A DNA stretch of 64,000 nucleotides from positions 868,001-932,000 of the forward strand of contig NC_035170.2 of assembly GCF_001659605.2 (NCBI RefSeq), read 5' to 3'. This DNA comes from Manihot esculenta. Taxonomy: Eukaryota > Streptophyta > Magnoliopsida > Malpighiales > Euphorbiaceae. Positions 36,601-47,358 of this stretch are shown here, piece after piece. Below the pieces are notes generated by a model. The model was not told the origin of the DNA. It ran no database searches and worked only from the letters and a program-made list of their open reading frames with translations. The stretch's first letter is position 1. Each line of letters starts with the position of its first letter. A program made the position numbers and the translations under genes.

Positions 36601-37278
36601 TTATTGTCTATATACATGTCGTATTTAATGAGAAGTCTTAGTTAAAACATATATAATAGAACTTATATATAAAATAACTGGAATTTACGTGTTTAATTCT
36701 CAACCATGTGATGAATAGATTTAGATAAGTTTTTTGTAATTTTATATTTTTTTATAAACATGACAGTTTTATTAAGAAAAATATGTCTAAGAAAAACTCA
36801 GCATGCATGAATATTAAGATACTTTTTGACGATGTTCTGCAAGTACACAAATCACGCTTGAAATTTTAAGATAATAACATGGGAAAGAAAATTAACATTG
36901 AGTCCTTAATGATTAAATTAGGAATTCAACCATTTCTCCCTTCATCATTTTCTTGGGAAATAAGAAGAAAAGTAATTAAAAGAAAAACATGCATGCAAAC
37001 GTATTCATATTTGGATTTGAATCTGAAGGCAAACTTACCAAAACATTGCAGACAAATCTGGGTTGTCTTAACGGTCTAAGAACAAAGTAAACGAGCCGTG
37101 ATAGAATGAAAGCCATGATGATTTGAACCATAAAGACTGGAAGTATGAATTTGAGAGGACGATCTTCCTTGAAAAATATACCATGGCTTGTATGTTCATC
37201 ATCATATGAGAAGCAAATTGTCTCATGAAGAACACTCCCACGTCTAGAATATATTGGCTCACCTTCATAACTTGACAT
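33667..37278 (-). CDS. Cation/H+ antiporter, CHX family (CPA2), intact copy
   Basis: Three exons join in phase: 37278-37039, 36413-35409 and 34869-33667, giving 815 residues, the normal CHX length. The hydrophilic N-terminus ends at P-L-K-F-I-L-P-V-F, followed by the exchanger domain to about residue 430, including A-G-I-V-L-G-P-S-V-F-G-R and F-L-V-P-D-G-P-P-L-G-S. A cytosolic C-terminal half follows, with D-V-E-L-R-V-L-S-C-V, L-V-D-L-V-G-R-S-A-P and G-L-L-G-D-V-L-A-S-S-D-F. CHX proteins move K+ and protons across endomembranes or the plasma membrane; many are pollen-expressed. Where many CHX have an Asn-Asp pair in the ion path (S-x-x-x-x-N-D-x-x-A-W), this copy reads S-M-L-T-E-A-F-T-A-L-L. 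A paralogue lies head-to-head 0.9 kb away. Subfamily number not assigned. Confidence 0.92.
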
Positions 37279-38180
37279 TTTATACAATCCAGGTCTCCAG
37301 GAAATTAATAGACGAAACGGAGATAATCAAAGATTCAAACATTCTAACTTTTGCGCCGAAATGATAAATAGATTCTTGAGTTCGGACCGGAGTCCGAACT
37401 CAATAAACAAAAAAGAAAACAGATTATGATATAATTTCAAGTTTAAGTAATTATCTTTTTATGATTATATGATGGAAAATTTTTTTTTCAAGTTAAAAAC
37501 CTATCACTAAAAGGAAAAATGAATCCTATAGAAGGAACCAAGAATAGATTTGGGGTTTTAAAATGACAGATTATTCAATTCCCAGGATAAGATAAACCCA
37601 TTTTTATCTTCTCTTTAATAATTAATTTTCTTTTTTTATCCCTACTTCATCAGAGGTGGTTTCAACTTTTTTTTCTTCGGAAATTCTACTTATTTTAGAT
37701 GTTTTTTACTAAAACCAAAACCTAAATTTCTGTAACTATAAAAATATATTTTTAGAAGTGCATTTAACTTTTATTAAAGCTCAAATTCAAAAGAGAATTC
37801 AGCCGCAATTTGATTGGTTTTACTCCACCAGAGTGTAGGATATAAAGTGGGTAAAATCTTAAGTTCATAGTTAAAAGGTAGAATTTTTTTTTTTCAGTGT
37901 GTAATCTATTAATTATATTAGATTTTTATATTTTTTAATATTAAAAAAAAAACTCAAATTTAAAATTTCACTGTTAATTCTATTTAGAAAAGTTCATTAC
38001 TATTTGTAAATATATTTTTAAGTACTTGAATTAATAAGAATTAATAATGCAACCCATGAATAAGAACTGCTCATTCATTTTCATATATTTTAATAAAATC
38101 CTACGTTTCTCTATCATATATAGTATTTATTTATTTAAAATATAAAAAATATTTTAGAAATCAATAATAATTTTGAATGT
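37279..38180. other. Spacer between the head-to-head CHX copies
   Basis: About 900 bp of AT-rich DNA with several poly-T runs. It must hold the promoter of the intact minus-strand CHX gene and what is left of that of the broken copy. No motif stands out. Confidence 0.5.
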
Positions 38181-38199
38181 GTACAGTTCGGGCTTTACT

Positions 38200-39837
38200 C
38201 TTTTTGGTACCCAATAATAATTCTCATTGTATCTTCTTCCTTCTCAGGAGATACTCTGCCATATTCATTGAAGAACATCAGCCAAAAGAACCCGTCGATT
38301 CTCTGAAAAATTACAGTTCTTGGCCCAATGAGTATCCTCAATATGGCAAGACAATTTATGTCATTAATGGTAACGTTACAATCATTTACCCTACAGTTTG
38401 CTTCACAGAAGACAAGAAATGTCTTGAATTAAGTTTTAGGGTAAGTTAATTTGATTTAAATTTAATATAATATTAAGTGGAATTGTAGGTATCGAATATG
38501 GACTGGGTGCTTTTATGGTGCAAGTATTTACATCAACAATTACTCAAGTTTAGAGATTCGTGGGAGTAGTGAATGGTGCTAGGTGTTTGGGCTGCGCTCT
38601 TACATACTTTTTCTTGTTTCTTTCTTTTGTTTGCTTGCAATTAATGTTTATTTTCTCTCGTAGGCTGGCATTATCTTGGGACCATCTGTTCTGGGTCGCA
38701 GTGAGACATTCATGAAGACATTTTTCCCGGAAAATGAGATGTTGCTTTTTAATGTAATTTCAAGGTTGGGGACAGCATACGTAATCTTCCTTGTGAAAAG
38801 CAACACTGATATCTTGCTGAAATCGAAGAGAAAAATCTGGGCTTTTGGTTTATCTAGCTTCTTTGCCCCTCTAGTAATCAGCGTAATCTTCAGTTTACTC
38901 ATGAAAGAACATTTTTCTAACTGCATGAACCAATCAAGAACTCTTTTCGTTGGTGCTGCTTTGTCGGTGACGTATTTCCCAGTTGTTGCACAGTTCATAG
39001 ATGAACTAACCTTTTAACTACAGAATTTGGCCTACTCACTTTGTCATCTTCCATGCTTATTCAAGTTTTAAGCATTTGCATGGTCATCCTCGGAGTCTGC
39101 TCGACGAGAAAAACTTACATGCTTTCACTTCAATATTTACTTGGAGTTTTTGGAACTCTGCTTTTTGCTGTCTTTATTATAAGACCAACAATAAAAGATG
39201 TTATCAAGAGAACGCCTGAGGGGAAACCAGTTCACGAATATTTTGTCACAGCATTTCTCTTAGGGACTTTGATCATGGCGTTCATTACTGATTACTTGTG
39301 GCAATTTCCTTTTAGGAGCTTTTCTTATGGGGTTGATCATCCCAGATGGACCACCTTTGGGTTCCATATTAGTAGAGAAATCTGAACTCATGATCCCTGA
39401 ATTTTTCTTGCCTATATTCTTCGTTCATATTGGGTATCAAACAGATGTGTATTCTTTAAAGAACATGCATTCTGTTATTGCAATCTTGCTCCTCGTTTCA
39501 GTGATTTTCATAACCAAGATGCTGGGGACTTTGTTGGCTTCCATGTATCTCAAAATTAGATTTGAAGATGCTATCTTTTTAGCCCTTATTTTTGAACTTT
39601 AAGGGTGTGATGGACTGGGTCTGGGTGACCTTTCAGACATTTCTATTGGCAAATGTAAGCATAATACATATTCTTCTATATGTAATTATATATGTTTCAT
39701 ATAGCATGCTCTAATCATTTTTTGTTCTTGCAGATTTTGGACAAGCAGTGCTTTACAGTCTTAGTTCTATTCTACGTTATTTTCGTCGCTGCCTTCTACC
39801 CGGTTAATAGATATCTTTTATAATCATCGTTACTAGA
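38200..39837 (+). pseudogene. CHX antiporter pseudogene, 5' part (before retrotransposon insertion)
   Basis: 38664 begins with a good acceptor (CTCGTAG) and A-G-I-I-L-G-P-S-V-L-G-R, colinear with exon 2 of the intact gene. The frame then breaks at least three times: near 39015 (stop after E-L-T-F, with T-T-E-F-G-L-L continuing in another frame), near 39305 (D-Y-L-W, then P-D-G-P-P-L-G-S in another frame) and near 39600. A candidate exon 1 at about 38250-38440 ends at a donor (GGGTAAGTT) but lacks the first transmembrane region. The copy stops at Y-P-V-N-R-Y-L-L near 39822, just before the LTR element. Confidence 0.88.
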
Positions 39838-39889
39838 CTTGATCATGGATTGTGATGACCGCTCTTGATCATGGATTGTGATGACCGCT
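39838..39889 (+). repeat. 26-bp tandem duplication across the left LTR junction
   Basis: CTTGATCATGGATTG plus the first 11 bases of the LTR (TGATGACCGCT) occur twice in a row, at 39838-39863 and 39864-39889. The duplicated block joins 15 bp of host DNA with the LTR start, so it arose after integration. Confidence 0.9.
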
Positions 39890-40383
39890 GTATTTCTGCA
39901 CTACGGTCTGGGGCCAAACCCATGATATCAGCCCATTACTTAGAGGCCCTCAAGTCTCCCTTATGATCCAGGCCCAGCCCGCCAGCCTGCTCAGTCTTGA
40001 GACCGGGCTCTATTCCGACTCCACAATCAGGCCGGCCCAGCCTTTATGGCCCGACGATCAGATCCTCTCTAGGCCCAGCTCTAATCCCATCTTTCAGCCT
40101 AGCCCAGAGGAAGGAAGGCGACCAGCCCACTCGCCTGGTGGGCCCATCCGCACGCGCGTCTGAGAGAATCGGAGGCAGTTACGCATGGGGCAGCAATCTG
40201 ATTTCCTCGTACGTCCATATCAATGTGACAGGAACAGGTGGCCCAATGACACACATTCTGTTACACGTCACTAGTGGACAAAAGGAAACATATAAAAGGA
40301 GAAATGTTCTCCTCTAAGCCTAAGTTTTTTTCAGTTTTACAGAACTCTTGTAAAACCCTATTTTTCTGGATCTCAGATCATCA
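39879..40383 (+). repeat. 5' LTR
   Basis: Begins TGATGACCGCTG and ends GATCATCA (TG...CA). It contains a TATAAAAGG box at 40291 and matches 46841-47344 along its whole length. Confidence 0.93.
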
Positions 40384-40385
40384 AT

Positions 40386-40403
40386 TGGCGCCGTCTGTGG
40401 GAA
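40386..40403 (+). other. Primer binding site
   Basis: TGGCGCCGTCTGTGGGAA starts 2 bp after the LTR end. The TGG start is complementary to the CCA tail of a tRNA, as expected for minus-strand priming. Which tRNA primes it was not determined. Confidence 0.85.
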
Positions 40404-40461
40404 CGAAGGAGATCTTTTCATCGCCGGAGTTCCACTCTGATAATACCCACTGAGATCCACA

Positions 40462-42120
40462 ATGGCTAACCACAACGAAAACAATCTTGTCAATACCCCT
40501 AATGACCTGAGCTCCGCTCAGGAGGGACAACAGTTCTCTTTTTCCAGTCCCACAACACCAAACAACCAAATACTAATCCCCTTCAACCCCCCGCCAAGCT
40601 TGGCAGGGAACGTGCCTGGAGCTGCTCTATCCAACCAGGACCTTCAAACCATGGCCCTCCAACTACAAAATACCGCCCACTGGTTGGGGCAGGTAATGCA
40701 ATAAAGAGGCCTTAACACCCCGGTAAATGTGTTGCCAGTGGTAGAAGAACCCAGAACCGATGAACCTCGCTAACCTACCCTCAATCCCCCTCAAGCAACC
40801 AGCCGAGAAACGGAAGAGAGAAGTAGGAGAGCGGACGAAGAAGTAGAACCAGAAGCAAGGGTTCACGGAAGGAGAGTGAGGGAGTTGATTGAGAATGATG
40901 AAGTAGACAGTTATCCCGCTGGAACAGCCGGAAGAATGGGGAGCTAGACATGGGAGGAGGAATATCGCCAGGAGAAGAAACCCAGGCAGGAGGAGGAGAG
41001 CGTAGACCAAAAGCTGCAGAAGATGAGAGAGCAGCTCTTGGCCGAGCTGGGAGTGAAGGATCAGAACTAAATTCTCTTGCCCACCTCTTCGCCCTTCTCG
41101 AAGTGGGTGCAGCAGGAGACCGTTCCCAAGAAGTTCATGATGCCGCCTATGGCCGCGTACGATGGAGCTGGGAACCCCCGTGAGCACGTCTTGAACTATA
41201 AGACTTTCATGGAGCTGCAAACTCTTTCAGATGCCTTGATGTGCAAGGTATTCCTAACAACGCTCTCGGGGCCAGCACGGACGTAGTTCAATAGCCTTGA
41301 GGCCGGAAGTATCAGCAGCTTTGGAGATCTGGCCACTCGCTTAATCAGCCGGTCTATCACCAGGGTGCCCGCAGATAGGAAGACGAGTTACCTGGAGACG
41401 ATCAGGCAGAGGAGAGACGAATTGCTCAGGGAATACGTCGATGAGGGAAGGGCGGTAGAAGCCATACAGAAAGGGACGGCCTCGGCCGAGTTCTTTGGCT
41501 CATTGAGCAGGAAGCCTTCGACCTCACTGGCCGAGCTGATGAAGCGGGCTGAAAAATACATAAGGTAGGATGATGCCTTGGTGACAAGCAGGTTCGCCAG
41601 GGGAGCAACAGATAAGGGGAAAGCACCGGAGGAAGGGAGGCTGGAGAGGCACGAGAAAAAGCATGGAAAGAGGTATGAGCCGTACAGACAACCCTGGGAG
41701 CGAAGGGACCAAAGACCTCTCCCTCCTCGGGTCTCTGAACAGAGGCCACTCCCTCCGTTGGTTCCAGAGAAACCGACCCCACTCAATGCCTCTAGAGCCG
41801 AAGTGCTCATGGCCGTCCAGGACAAGGAGTTCCTCCAATGGCCCAGGCCTATGAAAACGGAAGCAAACCAGCGAGATCCTGACAAATATTGTCAGTACCA
41901 TCGCACGCACGGCCACGACACCAATAACTGCTTCCAGTGGATCACAGAGATCGAGAGGCTGATAAAAAGAGGACACCTCAAGAACTTTATAAAGAAACTG
42001 GAAGGACATAGGCCTCCACCGAACCCAGCAGTGCAGACACTCAAGAGAATGGGAGCAGGGCCAGTGAATAATGGGTCCAGTGGAACCATCAACATGATCG
42101 TTGGAGGAACAAAAGGTTGA
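40462..42120 (+). pseudogene. Decayed gag of the LTR element
   Basis: The start M-A-N-H-N-E-N-N lies 59 bp after the primer binding site. Stops occur at 40702, near 40945 and 41284, and at 41566. The retrotransposon gag domain is recognisable at about 41130-41570 (Y-D-G-A-G-N-P-R-E-H-V, L-I-S-R-S-I-T-R-V-P). A knuckle-like C-Q-Y-H-R-T-H-G-H-D-T-N-N-C at about 41891-41932 is the usual end of gypsy-type gag. The last frame closes at 42120 and no protease follows. Confidence 0.85.
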
Positions 42121-42295
42121 ATAAGCTAGTGAAGCAGAAGAGGTACTTTCCTTCGAATATTTGTGAAAAGAAAATTCTTGTACTATGAAAATATGAATAA
42201 ATGACATAGCACCATCTTATAATAATGCAATGATTATCTCTATTATTGTGAGTATTAACCCTTTCAGAAAAAGAAAAGAACAGATATCAGAAGAC

Positions 42296-42660
42296 CTCCT
42301 TGAGACATAGAGACCTCCTGGAGGTAGAAGACCAGGATCCCGTAAGATCTCCTGGAGCAAAAACGGCCGGCGGGATCACCAAGATCTCCCCGGAGCAAAA
42401 ACGGCCAGGATCCCGTAAGATCTCCTGGAGCAAAAACAGCCGGCGGGATCACCAAGATCTCCCCGGAGCAAAAATGGCTAGGATCCCGTAAGATCTCCTG
42501 GAGCAAAAACGGCCAGGATCCCGTAAGATCTCCTGGAGCAAAAACGGCCGGCGGGATCACCAAGATCTCCCCGGAGTAAAAATGGCCAGGATCCCGTAAG
42601 ATCTCCTGGAGCAAAAACGGCCAGGATCCCGTAAGATCTCCTGGAGCAAAAACACAGCCG
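42296..42660. repeat. Tandem repeat array, ~73-bp unit made of two ~35-bp halves
   Basis: The array alternates a half-unit with GATCCCGTAAGATCTCCTGG and one with GGGATCACCAAGATCTCCCC, each followed by AGCAAAAACGGCC. About nine half-units are present with few differences, so the array is younger or better homogenised than the rest of the element. Confidence 0.9.
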
Positions 42661-43051
42661 TATAAGGCTCGTCAAGAAAGCAAGAAATTAAGTATTGACT
42701 TCATTCCGAACTCCTGAGCCCGTCACACAGGTAGCGCAAAAGCTTATGCAAAGAACAAAAATCCGAGCTCCTTAATCCGCTGAATGGATGGACTCACGAC
42801 AAAAGTAAGAGACCCTGCCCACAGCTCGGATTAACTCGCAAGCACTTAACAAAAATGACCCTGAAAAAAAGAAAAAAAGAAAAAAAGAAAAAAAAAAGAG
42901 CTGAACTCTCCATCCCACTGGAGCACACAGCCCAAACCGCATCCACTGACAAAGGGTCACTTCCAGAGGGACCAGATATCCGAGCTCATAACTAGAAAGA
43001 AAGGTAAAATGGTCCAAAATGGAGCAGCGCAGTTACAAATAAAGTCTAGGG

Positions 43052-43102
43052 ATTTACCCCCTCACCACTCATGTAATAAATGTTGAGGAGGTAAAGGGGC
43101 AA
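43052..43102. repeat. Internal copy of the PPT-type hairpin
   Basis: TTTACCCCCTCA and TGAGGAGGTAAAGGGGCAA form an inverted pair, nearly the same structure as the one just before the 3' LTR. It may be a second polypurine tract or a trace of an internal duplication. Confidence 0.6.
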
Positions 43103-43541
43103 CCCGAGGAGAAATCCAATGGTGTGAATAGATGAGACCCCAGCTTCAGTCCAGCAAATCAAAACTAAAAGCAAAAAGGCCAGCCCTGCTCATCACCTTT
43201 AAAGGTACATGATCTAACTTATTGTTATTAAGCAAAAGCTGTATGCCCGAGCTCATAATAACGAAGTAATAAGAGAAAAATAAGGATGTCCTTACAAGAA
43301 TCATAAAAACTCGTAGGTCAAAAGTTCAGCCTACTGTTAAAAACAGAGCTCATGGGTGCGGCTAGTTCAGCTCAGAAAGAGCTTACGGATAAGAATGCCT
43401 TAGCGAAATAGATAAAGTTATAAGCCAAAAGTTCAGTCAATTGATAGAATTTTAGTTCTGATGAGCTTGAAGGTAAAAAGAGAAAAACAAGCAAAATAAA
43501 CAAAAATAAAATTTCATTAAAGGAGAAGGGAAATTCACAAT

Positions 43542-46500
43542 CTAATCATCTAAGATTATTGGAGGAAAGATTGTCCTCAAAGGACTTACATTTCTAGGTA
43601 TCTCACTATCTACATCGCTATTCTCTACACTAGCATCTGCGTTATTGCTTGTGGGAGGTCTGGCGTCCTCTTGCTCAGATCTCCCATCACCCGTATAAGG
43701 TACAATCTCCAGCCCCGGAGGCCCGATATCTTCGGCAGCCCTTTCATCCTCTTCTCCTAGCTCAGTGTCCTTATCAGAGGGCCCAGCTGAAGTGTGAGAA
43801 GTTCCCTTAGGCAAGGGCAGGTCATCCTCTCCATAGAGAATGTCCTCGCCATCAGAGTCCACATCAGCAGCTCGGAGCTTCGCTAGCGGAGTGGAAGGAG
43901 CCTGTCTGGCCTCCCAAAAACCTCGGTTGAAGCCGGAGATGAACATGCGAAAGCCTTTATTCCATACAGCCGTTTTCATCTCATTAGAAGCTTTATATTC
44001 CACAAGTCGCCTCTTGCAGGCCTTAGCTACCTCGGCTTTTAGCTCCAAAGACTTCTTGTAATCCTAGAGATAAGCTTCACCGGCCTGCTGGATCTCCTTC
44101 TTCAGCTCGGGGGACTCCTTATACTCCCTTAGACGCTTCTCGACCTCCAGCTGGACCCTATCCTCAGCCAATTTGACCTTTTCAAGCAAGGCTGAGCACC
44201 TCGTCTCCAGGGATTTGACTTGTTGGCAGAGTTGCTGATTCTGAAGTTTGGACTCCTCTGCCGCCAAAGTCAAGCCCTTAACACTATCAGCTTGCTTGCT
44301 CAACTCCTGCTTTAGGACCACAACCCGAGCTACGGCTTCACTCTTTTGAGCCAGCACAACATCAAATTTTACCTTCAGCTGCTCATGCTGGCACTGGACC
44401 TCCCCCTTCTGGCTCACATCCTCGTCCCTCTCATGCAGAGCATCCACTGTGGAGGACAGCTGCTTCAGAACTTCCTCACAACGGACCTCTACTGCAGCTG
44501 CCCTATCGTCAGATTCCTTGAGAACCCTCCGGGCGTGAGATAACTCCGCTTCCAGGGACTGGGCATGCTTTTGCGCCTCAGCTGTCTCCCCCTCAGCCTT
44601 CTTACGGGCCTCTAAGGCCGTGTGCAAATCAAACTGAAGGGACCTGTAGTCTTCCTGGACAGCGGCGAGATTGCCCCGGGCATCGCTGGTCGTGGATAAG
44701 TTCTCCTCAAGGTGCGCCTCTCCATGAATATGCCTGTGACCTAGTAGAAGGGAAGACGAATAAAGCCAAAAGGTGAGGAAAGGCAGAAACAAATTAGAAA
44801 CAGAAAAGGAACGAGCGTGACTCATCATCAAGAGCAGCTCCCTAGCAGTATTCCCGAGGTCCTCTCTGGACCGAGCTCGGAAGGCCACCTGCTCTTGAGT
44901 AGAGCTAGCCAGCAGGTGAGGATCCGAAGCTGCCGTGATCCCACCAAACATTCGTTCCCGAATAATCTCAGCGACCATGCTCGCCGGGGACTGATGGGTG
45001 ATGTCCTCCGCATTCAAGATGTCATTGTTAAAAGCAGACAGCAAGGGCACCACCGAGTTCTTCTTCTTCTCGAGTGGGGGCAAAGCAGGGTCCGGGCGTC
45101 TGGGAGCTCGAAACTTCTTAGGAGCGGGGGCAGGAGCGTCAGAGTGGAGAGGACGCTTGCTCGCCATCCTCCCAGAAACCTCTTCAGGGACACTTGAGGA
45201 TTCCTTTTGGGGAAGAGCATCCTCAGCCGTCTTAGTCTCGGCAGCCTTCGCGAGGATATCCCTAATAACCAGAGCATCCTCACCAGCAGCTTCCCCTACA
45301 TCCTCATCCACAAGGATGACCCTCGCTTCGCCTCCGAGAGCCGTCTCTTCAGTTACGGGGGTCTCGATTCTCCCCTCAGGGGCCTCCCCAGAAGGCAAAG
45401 TTGAGTCCACTCTCTCCAGCTCGGCACCCGTGGATGACCTGGCGGCGTCTGTTGGAGGCAAGGTTGAGTATGCTCTCGCTAGCTCGGCGCCCGCGGATGA
45501 CATAGCGGTGTCTTTTGGAGCTTTCTTCGCTCCCTCAGTGGAAGTTCATTGGGACTGGGAAGCTCGAGGGGGCTGAATAGCCGAGCTCGACCTGGCAGAC
45601 CTGGCTCCCCGGGTACTCGGTTTGGGAGCTCGGGAGGAGGGTGGAGCAAGAGGCTTACTAACCGTCCTGGCAGAAATAGTCCTAGCCACCTCCTGGGTAG
45701 CCTCTTTCACCGATCGCCCAGCCTGGAGAACGTCCAGAGCCGTGTTCATGCTCTCATGAGACAGTATAAGGTTCTTCGGGGGCTTGATCTGGTCCATCTT
45801 CACGTTGGAAGCTGCAAAAGTCCAAAATCAATACAAAGTAAGATAACCTGCCACGCAGATCACAAAGGCAGAAAGACACAGCTAAGTATAGTAAAGTACC
45901 CGCATCTCTAATATCACGAAGATTAGACACAAATATACATTTCTCGACGTCATACTTCCTTTCAACAGAAGTCAGTCGAAGATACCCGACCTGCTCAGTA
46001 AGGCTGAGCTGGGGCAGGTCATTGCAGTTCAGTGAAACATTCTCCTAGGAGAGTTCTAGGTCCCAGATGAGCCCGGACTCCTTCTTGAGCTCCACTACTA
46101 CAAAGCCCTCCATCCAGCCCTTTATTGAGTCTTTATGACCCGAAAAGATTGAAAGCCCCCCCTCGAGGGGAAAAATAATAAAAACCCTGAATTGCTCTAA
46201 CTAATCGGAAGAAAGAAACAAACAAATGCACCGTGGGTGTGAACCCCCAGCTCAGACATACAGATTCAAAGGAGGACATGAACAGAATGGAATTGGGAAC
46301 TAGCATTCGAGGGGTTATCCTGAAGTACCGGAAGACCTCGGTAAAGAAAGGAGAAAAGGGGAAGGTTAAGCCAAACTCCCTTTATTTAGCGAAAAAGACC
46401 AGGCTAAGATCCTTTTAGGGATCGATTAGGTCGGAGGGAGGAGGATCAGGAAGAACGATCCTCTCATTCGGGTAGGGGGCCCGAATACGAAAGAGAGGGG

Positions 46501-46594
46501 TATCTAAATACTCCCTAGAGAAGAAATTTTTTAGGACAGACGGAGTGACATTAGACTCTACTCTAAGAATGTCGGAAAGTTTTGGGCTATCCAT
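43542..46594 (-). pseudogene. Antisense ORF in the LTR element: Transposase_28-like domain plus coiled coil, decayed
   Basis: Reading the minus strand from M-D-S-P-K-L-S-D (46594), the sequence runs through P-F-S-P-F-F-T-E-V, Y-F-R-I-T-P-R-M-L-V-P-N-S and S-I-K-G-W-M-E-G-F. These resemble the plant 'putative gypsy type transposon' domain (Pfam Transposase_28). A probable intron (45898-45817; G|GTACTT ... TGCAG|C) leads to a Ser/Pro/Ala-rich linker (45803-45546) and a long heptad-like coiled coil (about 44740-44064). The acidic C-terminus ends at 43542. Stops at 46415, near 46370, in the 46000s, at 45546 and at 44064 interrupt an otherwise constant frame downstream of the intron, so this copy is dead. 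A further in-frame intron is likely near 44747-44820. The role of such proteins is unknown. Confidence 0.75.
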
Positions 46595-46789
46595 GGAAGG
46601 ACAAAGAGAAGAGCGTACCTTGAAAGTGGCTGGGGCAGAAGGACGATGTAGGCAAATCGCGCAGAAGACAGAAGAGAGCAAAGGTTTCGAGAAGACAGAA
46701 AGAATTTGAAATTGGAAACAGTGATGAGACGAGGAGATGTTCTGAGTAGACTTGTCATTTAGGCTGCGCGGTCATTATTACTCTCGGTA

Positions 46790-46840
46790 TTTACCCCCTC
46801 ATCAGCCAGACAATAACTGATGAGAAGGTAAAGGGGCAAT
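46790..46840 (+). other. Polypurine tract within a hairpin, before the 3' LTR
   Basis: TTTACCCCCTCATCAG and CTGATGAGAAGGTAAAGGGG are near-perfect inverted arms about 10 bp apart. The purine arm ends directly at the LTR start, which is where plus-strand DNA synthesis primes. Confidence 0.75.
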
Positions 46841-47344
46841 TGATGACCGCTGGATTTCTCCACTCCGGTCTGGGGCAAGCCCATGATATCAGCCCATTAC
46901 TTATAGGCCCTCAAGTCTCCCTTATGATCCAGGCCCAGCCTGCCAGCCCGCTCAGCCTTGAGACCGGGCTCTATTCCGACTCCACAATCAAGCTGGCCCA
47001 GCCTTTATGGTCTGGCGATCAAATCCTCTCTAAGCCCAGCTCTAATCCCATCTTTCAGCCTAGCCCAGAGGAAGGAAGGCGACCAGCCCACTCGCCTGAT
47101 GGGCCCATCCGCACGCGCATCTGAGAGAATTGGAGGCCGTTACGCATGGGGTAGCAATCTGATTTCCTCGTACGTCCATATCAATGTGACAGGAACAGGT
47201 GGCCCAATGACACACATTCTGTTACACGTCACTAGCGGATAAAAGGAAACATATAAAAGGAGAAATGTTCTCCTCTAGACCTAAACTTTTTCCAGTTTTA
47301 CAGAATCCTTGTAAAACCCTATTTTTCTGGATCTCAGATTATCA
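46841..47344 (+). repeat. 3' LTR
   Basis: Direct repeat of 39879-40383, from TGATGACCGCTG to GATTATCA, with TATAAAAGG at 47252. Confidence 0.93.
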
Positions 47345-47358
47345 ATTGGCGCCGTCTG
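47345..47358 (+). other. Partial primer binding site retained outside the 3' LTR
   Basis: ATTGGCGCCGTCTG repeats exactly the 14 bases that follow the 5' LTR (including 12 of the 18 primer-site bases). Host CHX sequence then starts abruptly. Confidence 0.85.

Larger units (their letters stand above)
39879..47344 (+). mobile_element. Non-autonomous LTR retrotransposon (gypsy-like gag, no pol) with antisense ORF
   Basis: Two LTRs of about 505 bp in direct orientation bound a ~6.5 kb interior. A primer binding site follows the 5' LTR, and a purine-rich tract (AAGGTAAAGGGGCAA) precedes the 3' LTR. A decayed sense gag lies at 40462-42120, then a GC-rich tandem-repeat block, then a long antisense frame at 43542-46594. 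No protease, RT, RNase H or integrase motif is seen on either strand, so the element would need helper proteins. By eye the LTRs differ at about 30 positions (about 94% identical), implying insertion some millions of years ago. The element is GC-richer than the host DNA and lies inside a CHX pseudogene. Confidence 0.9.

Noticed and set aside
42264..42675. Repetitive Gly/Asp/Pro-rich open frames on both strands
   Set aside because: They are translations of the tandem repeat array, not a repeat protein gene.
43542..46594. Antisense coiled-coil frame considered as a host gene captured by the retrotransposon
   Set aside because: Its N-terminal part resembles the transposon-associated Transposase_28 domain, and it lies wholly between the LTRs; a host origin is not needed to explain it.
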